Positions 1 to 5,829 of a stretch of DNA of 9,103 nucleotides are shown piece after piece (the first letter of the stretch is position 1; each line of letters begins with the position of its first letter). The notes beneath the pieces are model-generated. The model searched no databases. It saw nothing but the letters and a program-made list of their open reading frames with translations, and was not told the origin of the DNA. The translations under genes were made by a program, and so were the position numbers. Origin of the DNA: Rhodanobacter sp. UBA5168 (GTDB taxonomy: Bacteria > Pseudomonadota > Gammaproteobacteria > Xanthomonadales > Rhodanobacteraceae); the NCBI GenBank assembly GCA_002413455.1, contig DHXA01000072.1, positions 19,707 to 28,809 of the forward strand, given 5' to 3'.

Positions 1-1133
1 TAGACGTAGATGACGGTGCCCTGGTTGATGGTGACTGTCGGCGGGCGGTTGGCGGCTTCACGAACGGCCTGATTGGCCAGGTTCTGGATGGTTTGCGCGG
101 TGTTGCTTTCGAACGGTGTCTGGGTGACGACACCGTTGCTTATGCTGGTGGTGCGAGGCCCGTGCTCGGCCGCTTCGTATTTGAAGGCATCGCTGAGCAG
201 ACTGATCAGCAAGGCCGAGCCGATGCGCTTGCCCCAGTGAGCATCGTAGTAACCGGGCACACCGGCGCCGCCAAGATTGTCGATGCCGGGGCTGGACATG
301 TTCACGTCGATACCGGTGGGCGTGATGATGCGATCCCAGATCACCGCTTCCCGATCGCCGGTGGGACCACCGCTGTAGCTGCCCAGTAATTTGGAACCCT
401 TCGGCAGCAGCAAGGTATGGCCGTTGAAGGAGTAGACCGGCTCGGTGACCAGGCAGGTACTGAAGCCGGGGATGTCTGAAATGATGCGTGTTTCCAGTAC
501 GCAGCGGATGTAGGTTCCACGCTGCATCAGGGTATCCGGATGGGTCAGCGGCTGTGCGCTGGTGGGAACCGAATCGACATCGCCGGGCAGCTTCTTTCCA
601 AGCGACTGCTGGGTTGCAGCCAGCGCCCCGGAATCGCTGGCGCCAGTGTCGTCACTGCTGGCAGCGAGTCGACGCTGCAGCAGGGTAGGGCCGCTCGGCG
701 CCAGCACTTGTCTGCTCGGTGTTGGCGTTGGCGTCGGTAAAAGTGGAATGGGTTGGGGCGTTGGTTGCGGCCTTATCGCCGTAGCGGGAGGCAGCTGCGG
801 CAGGGCAAGAGATGCCGGCGCCTCGGCCACCGTCACCTTTTCCTCGCGCGGTTTGGGCTGATCGCTCTTTTTGCCTACGCCGCTGATCAGCCAAAAAGCC
901 AGGAACAGCAGCAGCAACACCACGGCACCCAGCAAGAGCAGCGCGCGACGGTTCATCTGTCGCAGTTCATTGCTGCGCAACTCAGGCGCGCTGGCGTCGA
1001 GATCGGGCTCGGCGCCGCGCTGGTATTGGTTGGCGTAAGGGTTGTCGTGAATCGCCTCGTTCTGGCCGCGCGGGGTGGCCTGCGCCGGTTCGTTGCCTGC
1101 GCGCTCGTCTTCGGGGTGCCGGGGAGTATTCAC
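1..1133 (-). CDS. virB10: VirB10, type IV secretion core subunit (3' end cut by window edge)
   Basis: VirB10 spans both membranes: an inner-membrane helix, a periplasmic linker and a C-terminal beta-barrel domain forming the outer-membrane pore with VirB7 and VirB9. 377 codons are visible with no stop, and the reading runs off the left edge. Seen: a charged cytoplasmic N-terminus (about 1-62), a membrane helix (about 64-84), a Pro-rich linker (about 111-140, with PTPTPTP), then the conserved domain with LMQRGTYIRCVLETRI (203-216), a second cysteine at 227, and LLLPKGSKLLGSY (241-253). A hydrophobic helix near 303-318 (RIGSALLISLLSDAFK) followed by an amphipathic helix matches the 'antenna' that crosses the outer membrane. 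Xanthomonas VirB10 is about 390 residues, so only a short C-terminal piece is missing. The start is GTG at 1133, overlapping the virB9 stop by 4 bases (GTGA), which suggests translational coupling; no strong Shine-Dalgarno is visible. Confidence 0.95.
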   Translation of the reverse strand, partial: MNTPRHPEDERAGNEPAQATPRGQNEAIHDNPYANQYQRGAEPDLDASAPELRSNELRQMNRRALLLLGAVVLLLLFLAFWLISGVGKKSDQPKPREEKVTVAEAPASLALPQLPPATAIRPQPTPQPIPLLPTPTPTPSRQVLAPSGPTLLQRRLAASSDDTGASDSGALAATQQSLGKKLPGDVDSVPTSAQPLTHPDTLMQRGTYIRCVLETRIISDIPGFSTCLVTEPVYSFNGHTLLLPKGSKLLGSYSGGPTGDREAVIWDRIITPTGIDVNMSSPGIDNLGGAGVPGYYDAHWGKRIGSALLISLLSDAFKYEAAEHGPRTTSISNGVVTQTPFESNTAQTIQNLANQAVREAANRPPTVTINQGTVIYV

Positions 1134-1897
1134 TTTTTGGTATTCCTGCGCAGGCCCACGACGTCGTCGCCGTGGCGGATGACCAGATAGTTGTAAGTGC
1201 CGTGGACGATGATGGTGGTGCCTTCCACGGTGGTGTTCACCAGCGAGTCTTCGCCGCGCTCCTGTTCGCGCATGTAGACGGCCGGAAAATCGCCGGTTGG
1301 AAAAGCCTTCAGGTCACTCATCCTGATGTACGTAAAGCGACCGTCGTCGTAGACGTTGGCGGGGACCAGCCATGGGGCCGTTTTGCTCTTGGTGGCGTAG
1401 TCGTAATCGAAGTTGTAGCTGCGGTCAGGCAGCAGCTTGCTGTCCTGCGCGGTCGCCTGCAGTTGCTTTTTCTTTTCGTTGGCGAAACTGGTATCGGCCG
1501 GATAGCTGAAGGCGATCTTGTACTGCACGCCGTCGCGGCGGGCCTGTGCCAGGGTTTTCCAGTCCGTCGCCACCACCTTGAGTTCGAAAATGTAGGAGTG
1601 TGTCGCGGTGCGCACCATCATGTTGGTGTCCACATCCACGTTCCTGGGTTTCAGATAGAACACGTTTTCACGGCGGGTGAGGTCCCACCCACCGCTGAAG
1701 CCGGTGCTGTAATCGAGCACTTTCTCGTTGGGGCTGAGCTCGATCTGGGTGGTGATACCAAGGCCCGTGTTCACCGGATAGATGCTGTCGGGCTTGAACT
1801 GATAGCGCGTCAGCACCTGTGCCGCTGCCATGGAAGGTGCAATGACAGCGGCAACGCACAGGGTGGCTCCAAGGCACCGGAGACTTGATCGTTTCAT
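1130..1897 (-). CDS. virB9: VirB9, type IV secretion outer-membrane core subunit
   Basis: A 255-residue periplasmic protein of the VirB9/CagX family, a ring component of the outer-membrane core that binds the lipoprotein VirB7 and wraps VirB10. A Sec signal peptide is evident (KR near the N-terminus, hydrophobic run, likely cleavage after Ala26 in MAAAQ). The N-terminal beta domain spans about 28-135, a Lys/Gln-rich linker about 140-157, and the C-terminal VirB7-binding beta domain about 158-252. Family-typical motifs are APWLVPANVYDDGRFTYIRM (174-193) and VHGTYNYLVIRHGDDVVGLR (231-250). The start ATG overlaps the virB8 stop (ATGA, 1894-1897) and the stop overlaps the virB10 GTG start, so the three genes are almost certainly one transcript. 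Length and motifs are normal for the family; I see no damage. Confidence 0.96.
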   Translation of the reverse strand: MKRSSLRCLGATLCVAAVIAPSMAAAQVLTRYQFKPDSIYPVNTGLGITTQIELSPNEKVLDYSTGFSGGWDLTRRENVFYLKPRNVDVDTNMMVRTATHSYIFELKVVATDWKTLAQARRDGVQYKIAFSYPADTSFANEKKKQLQATAQDSKLLPDRSYNFDYDYATKSKTAPWLVPANVYDDGRFTYIRMSDLKAFPTGDFPAVYMREQERGEDSLVNTTVEGTTIIVHGTYNYLVIRHGDDVVGLRRNTKK

Positions 1898-2766
1898 CGG
1901 CGAGCCGCTCCCGTGGCGGAATCGGTAGACGTTGTCGGGGCCGGCATCGCTGCGGCGGTGGTAGCCGAACTCGCAGGAGCGGCGAATGTCGGCACGGCGG
2001 CCTGAGGGGCGACGGACGACCCCGGAATTTCCGCTGGTGGTGCGGTAGCGTAGTCGTCGTCTACCCGGTAACTGGTTACCCAGAATCCCAGCGGATTCTC
2101 GATCCGATTCTGGTCGTCCATTTCCAGATTCTGCTTGTAGGTGAACTCGATCGTGGCAATCTTGTTGTCGAGGGGCCGGGTGGCGCCATTCGATTTGTTA
2201 AAAAGGCTGCGCTGGAAACGCACGGTGGCGCCGCGGGGGGTCACACCTTCGCTGCCGCCAATCAGCTGAATGCTGAGTAGCTTGACGCGGATGGACTGAT
2301 CTTGGCCGTACTGTTTGGCCCAGCTATCTGGGTTATTTGACGAGAACATCGCGGTGTATTCCGCCTTGACCCCGGGGGAAGCCATGGTCTGCACGGTTTT
2401 CCAATCGCGCAGGTTCACCAGGGCCAAATCGTAGGACTCTCTGGCCAGCACGAAGTGAGCGACATTGCTGCGGTTCACGGCCTCTCGTGTAGTTATCCCA
2501 CGCATCGCGAAATCGCCGTCCAGATGCGCGACCGTGGCGGTGCCGGTATAGGCATCTGCCATGACGAGGTACGGAACCTTTTGCTTGAGCGGAAGCATGT
2601 AGAAGTAGCCGCCGGCAAGAATCAGCGCCATCGCTATGGCTGTGAATGCCACCCACCACGCACGTCGTTCACTGCGTTTGGCGATATCTGCGATGGTCAG
2701 CTCGAAATTGACGGACCTCGAGACCGCTTCGTCGACTCTTCGATTGGGTAATTTCTTGTTCAACAT
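1894..2766 (-). CDS. virB8: VirB8, type IV secretion inner-membrane scaffold
   Basis: A bitopic inner-membrane protein that nucleates assembly of the T4SS inner-membrane complex. Of 290 residues, about 1-36 are cytoplasmic, 37-58 form the single membrane helix (FTAIAMALILAGGYFYML), and about 65-237 form the periplasmic NTF2-like domain. Recognisable family signatures are the VPYLVMAD segment (64-71), ARESYDLALVNLRDW (108-122) and the terminal NPLGFWVTSYRVDDD (224-238). After that comes a roughly 50-residue Ala/Pro/Thr/Ser-rich tail (241-290), probably disordered. I chose ATG 2766 because it lies just before the conserved N-terminus and has AGGCAGG about 9 bases upstream; the open frame extends further up to 2952 but that part overlaps virB7 and looks non-coding. 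It is 46 bases downstream of virB7 and shares ATGA with virB9. Confidence 0.96.
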   Translation of the reverse strand: MLNKKLPNRRVDEAVSRSVNFELTIADIAKRSERRAWWVAFTAIAMALILAGGYFYMLPLKQKVPYLVMADAYTGTATVAHLDGDFAMRGITTREAVNRSNVAHFVLARESYDLALVNLRDWKTVQTMASPGVKAEYTAMFSSNNPDSWAKQYGQDQSIRVKLLSIQLIGGSEGVTPRGATVRFQRSLFNKSNGATRPLDNKIATIEFTYKQNLEMDDQNRIENPLGFWVTSYRVDDDYATAPPAEIPGSSVAPQAAVPTFAAPASSATTAAAMPAPTTSTDSATGAARR

Positions 2767-2812
2767 CAGTGAATGCCTGCCTTGCTGAGCGGTAGCTTGA
2801 TAAGTTCCCTTT

Positions 2813-3292
2813 TCATTTGCTGCCTGTCGGTTTGGCGGGAGTCGACGCTGCGGGTGCAGCTTCCACGTCGGGCGCACTGCTGCTGACGGTGCTGGACGGA
2901 AGCACCAATATCTTTCGATCGGTCGCGGAGACGTACACGTGCTGCGCGGCATAGATTGTTGTCAGCTGCTGGGCTGCGCTATCAAGATCGGTTGTGCGAA
3001 TGCTCGATACCGGCGTGTAAAGGGTGACGTCAAAGGGGAGCTGATATGACAATTCTCGTCCTGAATCGCTCGCCCATCGGGTAAGCATGGTCTTGAGCGT
3101 CTCATCCATGGGTGCCGCATAGAACGTATAGGCAGCGGTCAACGGTATTTCGGTGGGCTGCTCTCGAAAATGATTCACCGGCTTCCAGCTGCCGCCGAAA
3201 TTCTTGGCCGCTGGGGTTCCGCATCCTGTCAAAGCGATGGTCGCAATGATCAGGCTGCCTCTAAAGGTGTGATTCCAGAACTTCGTGTCCAC
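2813..3292 (-). CDS. virB7: VirB7 lipoprotein with C-terminal N0-like domain (Xanthomonas-type T4SS)
   Basis: An outer-membrane lipoprotein that anchors the T4SS core by binding VirB9. With the GTG start at 3292 it is 159 residues: a short signal peptide ending in lipobox LTGC (acylated Cys24), a VirB9-binding stretch with FGGSWKPVN (32-40), a folded region about 54-132 (YTFYAAPMDETLKTMLTRWA and a YAAQHVYV segment) and a Ser/Ala/Pro-rich tail. Classical VirB7 proteins are tiny (about 50 residues); the added domain resembles the N0 domain of secretins and is a known hallmark of the Xanthomonas chromosomal T4SS. The start is uncertain: ATG 3328 is in frame and would give a 35-residue signal peptide with an acidic N-terminus, while GTG 3292 (GGA about 7 bases upstream) gives a normal 23-residue one, so I prefer GTG. 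It is the first gene of the virB7-8-9-10 run. Confidence 0.86.
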   Translation of the reverse strand: MDTKFWNHTFRGSLIIATIALTGCGTPAAKNFGGSWKPVNHFREQPTEIPLTAAYTFYAAPMDETLKTMLTRWASDSGRELSYQLPFDVTLYTPVSSIRTTDLDSAAQQLTTIYAAQHVYVSATDRKILVLPSSTVSSSAPDVEAAPAASTPAKPTGSK

Positions 3293-3838
3293 GTTTTTTT
3301 CCGCATCGAGTAATTGAATTGTCACCATGAGCCAAAGAGCTTCTGTGCTGCCCTCGCCGCCGAACCGACGCGTGCCGTCGCTTGCACTAGTCAGAGAAAA
3401 TGTCCAATCCGCAATCGCCAAGAACTCGGATTCCTCGTCGCGGCAGAAAATCGTCGGACACGCCAAAATCACCGCCGTTACAGGCAGTGTCTGGTGAGTG
3501 AGTCATGCGATTTGCCAGCAAACGAACGCCGCAAAACCGACGGTGGCGGACGTGATTCTCTATTTCGCCGTGATGGCGGTGTGGAAGACAAACTCCCCCA
3601 CGTAAGTCGTTCGATTCCATTCGAGCCCCTGTTCAGGGTGCACAACGGCTTCCCCTGAATTTGATTCATCATCGACCGGAAGCCGATGAAAAGCTGCACT
3701 TTGATGCTGCGTGTCGAGATTCGCGCGTTTCCTGTTGCCGCAACATCTCATTAGTTGTGCGACCAAATTCTTTCACGCATTCGGCGACAATTGCGCCAAT
3801 TACGTCTCATATTTGAGTTACAAATATAAGCTAAGTAT
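3293..3838. other. Gene-free stretch upstream of virB7
   Basis: No credible gene is visible on either strand. Open frames exist (for example plus 3314-3658 and minus 3699-3478), but their residues are Cys/Arg/His-rich, lack domains and lack ribosome-binding sites. This is where the virB7 promoter should lie. The far end (about 3765-3840) is distinctly AT-rich and holds an inverted repeat at 3809-3827. I could not identify a convincing -35/-10 pair for virB7, a terminator or a structured RNA. Confidence 0.6.
3809..3827. repeat. AT-rich perfect inverted repeat, possible operator
   Basis: ATATTTG (3809-3815), five-base centre AGTTA, then CAAATAT (3821-3827): a perfect 7-bp inverted repeat in the most AT-rich part of the virB7-peroxiredoxin gap. 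There is no T-run or GC-rich stem, so it does not look like an intrinsic terminator. Its symmetry and length would suit a dimeric regulator, but no partner is identifiable from the window and it is more than 500 bases from virB7. Confidence 0.4.
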
Positions 3839-4452
3839 CTATGCGGAAAGGTAGGTGTTTTCTTGCTGGCGGCCGTTGAAGTGCGCTGTAAGGATGTAGT
3901 CTCGCGCCGACATGGTCGCCGGGTGATTCGTCTCCACAAGGAGAATGTCGAGGATTCGAAGGGTCATCATTTCGTTGTCAGGGTCAATAGGCGCGCACTT
4001 GCTCTTCCCCAGCGATGCGTGCACCCATTCCTGCCGCTGACCACCTATTGCTGCGTTTGACCTCGTCGATGGGATCGGCCTTGGGGTTGAACCTTCCGTA
4101 CAGCTTCGCCACGTCCAGCTCAGGATCGGCCAGCAGCGGGTAGTTGATCGCGCCGCCGCCGACGTCCTCGACATCCCGGGCCCAGTTTTTGTGGTCGGCC
4201 ACCGCATCCACCGACAGCCCGAGCATCCGTGTGTTGCGGGCGTCGAACTCGCCCTTACGCCGTGTAAACGCGCCCAGCTCGGTCGTGCATGCCGGGGGAA
4301 GTCTTTCGGATGCGATAAGAGCACCACCCGGTGGCCGTCGGCATGGTCGTTGATATGGAGCGGCCCCGGTGGCATCGAGGTTGAAATCGGGAGAGGTGTC
4401 GCCCAGTTGCAGGCGATTGGATCACGCCGGGTGACGGCAAGGGTGGCGGCAT
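3839..4452 (-). pseudogene. Decayed 1-Cys (Prx6-like) peroxiredoxin gene
   Basis: Pieces of one AhpC/TSA-family peroxiredoxin can be read in order on the minus strand, but in different frames. Near the start (ATG 4452) is LGDTSPDFNLDATG; then, in a second frame, DGHRVVLLSHPKDF; then, in a third, PPACTTELGAF, which still holds the peroxidatic Cys (normally in TPVCTTEL). An intact stretch follows from about 4226 (MLGLSVDAVADHKNWARDV, NYPLLADPELDVAKLYG). Downstream the reading breaks again: IDPDNE is followed almost directly by LRILDILLVETNHPAT, so the segment that usually contains YPASTGRNFDEI is missing, and the gene ends with DYILTAHFNGRQQENTYL and TAG at 3841-3839. Several frameshifts plus an internal deletion mean no functional enzyme can be made. 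Intact relatives reduce peroxides in the cytoplasm using one catalytic cysteine. Confidence 0.88.
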
Positions 4453-4500
4453 GGTTTCGATCCGCAGTGGACAAAAAACGGTTATAACCAATAAACATAT

Positions 4501-4524
4501 ATACGTTTAGATGTTTAGACGTCT
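4501..4524 (+). promoter_or_regulatory. Three tandem octamers resembling MetJ boxes
   Basis: ATACGTTT, AGATGTTT and AGACGTCT lie end to end. The third matches the enterobacterial MetJ-box consensus AGACGTCT exactly (8/8); the other two match 6/8 each, and the preceding octamer (4493-4500) matches 5/8. Tandem 8-bp spacing is how the SAM-binding repressor MetJ docks. The array ends one base before a TTGACA -35 element and faces a methionine operon. Whether this lineage has MetJ cannot be seen here; another SAM- or SAH-responsive regulator is possible. Confidence 0.55.
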
Positions 4525-4525
4525 A

Positions 4526-4555
4526 TTGACAATCACTCGTGGTAGCGTTCAATAT
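4526..4555 (+). promoter_or_regulatory. Sigma70-like promoter of the met operon
   Basis: A perfect -35 TTGACA (4526-4531) is followed after 18 bases by CAATAT (4550-4555), a fair -10. Transcription would start around 4562, just before the first paired bases of the riboswitch, which is the expected geometry for a leader riboswitch. The -35 directly abuts the MetJ-like octamers. Confidence 0.65.
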
Positions 4556-4563
4556 CCGTTCCA

Positions 4564-4676
4564 CTCATCGAGACCGGCGGAGGGATAGGCCCTTTGATGC
4601 CGGGGCAACCAGCGGGAAGCGTTCCCGCCACGGTGCCAAATCCTGCGGCGGCGCCACGGCGCCACCGAGAGATGGG
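4564..4676 (+). promoter_or_regulatory. SAM-I (S-box) riboswitch aptamer
   Basis: The leader carries the SAM-I signature in the right order. P1 can pair CTCATC (4564-4569) with GATGGG (4671-4676). The P2 region contains GGAGGGATAGGCCC and the GATGCCGGGGCAACC segment corresponding to the conserved GAUGA..CCCGGCAACC. P3 is a perfect 7-bp hairpin, GCGGGAA (4612-4618) with TTCCCGC (4622-4628). J3/4 is GGTGCCAAATCCTGC (4632-4646), very close to the family consensus. P4 lies in the GC-rich stretch up to 4668. SAM-I aptamers bind S-adenosylmethionine and turn off methionine genes, which fits the metX-metB-hom operon 83 bases downstream. Confidence 0.93.
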
Positions 4677-4689
4677 CGTCATTCCTGCC

Positions 4690-4758
4690 GCGGTTTCATT
4701 GGCGTGCACGTATGACCCCGGCTCCGGCGCCCCGCAGGCGATGCGACCGGAGAACCGC
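4690..4758 (+). promoter_or_regulatory. Riboswitch expression platform with pairable metX ribosome-binding site
   Basis: The metX Shine-Dalgarno GGAG (4749-4752) sits 6 bases before ATG 4759 and fixes that start. CCGGAG (4747-4752) is complementary to CTCCGG (4722-4727), and the spacer AACCGC (4753-4758) is complementary to GCGGTT (4690-4695), so the whole initiation region could be paired. No terminator hairpin with a U-run is seen. This suggests control of translation rather than of transcription termination; how the pairing is linked to the aptamer is inference. Confidence 0.5.
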
Positions 4759-5787
4759 ATGACCTTTCAGCCGCTGCCACTCGCCGATCCCGATGCCAGC
4801 CATTCGCAGGCACGTTTCCATGGGGAATCGCGTCGCGAGGACTTGACCGCCCAGCGCAGCACGCGGCGGCTGGCCATCAGCCCCAAGTACGGCAGCGGCC
4901 CGCGCGAGGTCGAGGTTCGCTATCTGTGGTGCGGCGCACCGGATGCGCCCACGCTGATCGTGCAGGGCGGCATCTCGGCCGACCGCGACGTCACCGCGCT
5001 GGATGGTCATGCCGCCCCCGGCTGGTGGCAGGCGCTGGTCGGCAGCGGTGCGGCGATCGACCTGCAGCGCTGGCGCGTGCTGGCGATCGACTGGCTGACC
5101 CCGGGCGAGCTGGGCGCCGGCTCGGTCTCCAGCGAGGATCAGGCCGACGCGCTGGCCGCCCTGCTGCAGGCGCTGGATATCCCGCAGGCGCATGCCTTCA
5201 TCGGTTCGTCGTACGGCGCGATGGTGGCGCTGGCCTTTGCCGCGCGCCATCCGCGCTGCGTGGATCGGCTGGTGCTGTTGGCCGGCGCGCATCGGCCGCA
5301 TCCGCTCAGCACGGCGCAGCGCAGCGTGCAGCGCGGCATCGTGCGGCTGGGCCAGGCCAGCGGCCAGGTCGACGAGGCGCTGGCGCTGGCGCGGCAGCTG
5401 GCGATCACCACCTATCGCGGCAGCGGCGAGTTTGGCCGGCGTTTTGCCGGCGGCCCGGAGTGGCGCGACGAGCGCTTCCATTTTCCGGTCGAGGACTATC
5501 TCGAGCATCAGGGGCGCCGCTTCGTCGAGCGCTTCGACGCCGACCGTTTCCTCGCGCTGTCCGAGTCGATCGACCTGCACGACGTCACCCCGGAGCAGAT
5601 CCCCACGCCGGCGACGCTGGTCGGGTTTCCGTCCGACCGGCTGGTGCCGCTGGCCGACCTGTGCGAGCTGCAGCGTCGCTTGCACGGGGCAGCCACGCTC
5701 GAGGTGATCGAGTCGCCGTACGGCCACGACGCCTTCCTGAAAGAGCCCGAGCAGCTCGCGCCGCTGTTGCGCGAAGCGCTGGCCTGA
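4759..5787 (+). CDS. metX: MetX-family homoserine O-acyltransferase (probably succinyltransferase)
   Basis: A 342-residue alpha/beta-hydrolase that activates homoserine by O-acylation, the first committed step to methionine. The nucleophile elbow is GSSYGAM (149-155) with catalytic Ser151; the acid is probably Asp293 (FPSDRLVP) and the base His323 (YGHDAF). The oxyanion-side segment VQGGISADRDV (68-78) and the cap region with YRGSGEFGRRF (219-229) also fit. The elbow differs from the GGSMGGM of typical acetyl-CoA MetX enzymes and matches the divergent Xanthomonadaceae version, which is reported to use succinyl-CoA; substrate choice is inferred, not read. ATG 4759 has GGAG six bases upstream; the frame stays open back to 4594 but that part is riboswitch. 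First gene of the operon, 42 bases before metB, under SAM-I control. Confidence 0.93.
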   Translation: MTFQPLPLADPDASHSQARFHGESRREDLTAQRSTRRLAISPKYGSGPREVEVRYLWCGAPDAPTLIVQGGISADRDVTALDGHAAPGWWQALVGSGAAIDLQRWRVLAIDWLTPGELGAGSVSSEDQADALAALLQALDIPQAHAFIGSSYGAMVALAFAARHPRCVDRLVLLAGAHRPHPLSTAQRSVQRGIVRLGQASGQVDEALALARQLAITTYRGSGEFGRRFAGGPEWRDERFHFPVEDYLEHQGRRFVERFDADRFLALSESIDLHDVTPEQIPTPATLVGFPSDRLVPLADLCELQRRLHGAATLEVIESPYGHDAFLKEPEQLAPLLREALA

Positions 5788-5829
5788 TTCCCCGCCCCCA
5801 GAACATAACGAGAACCGGAGATCCATCCC

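Noticed and set aside
1172..1888. A 238-codon plus-strand frame opposite virB9
   Set aside because: Exact antisense of a well-supported VirB9; no recognisable domain.
3314..3658. A 114-codon plus-strand frame upstream of virB7, considered as a small effector or immunity gene
   Set aside because: No signal peptide, lipobox or domain; Cys/Arg-rich composition typical of non-coding DNA; overlaps the virB7 5' end on the opposite strand.
3478..3766. Minus-strand frames in the virB7 upstream gap, considered as a frameshifted gene
   Set aside because: The fragments in different phases do not join into any family I recognise, unlike the peroxiredoxin pieces next door.
4594..4758. An upstream in-frame extension of metX from ATG 4594 or ATG 4672
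   Set aside because: It would be translated from riboswitch RNA; the conserved protein begins at ATG 4759, which has a proper GGAG at the right distance.
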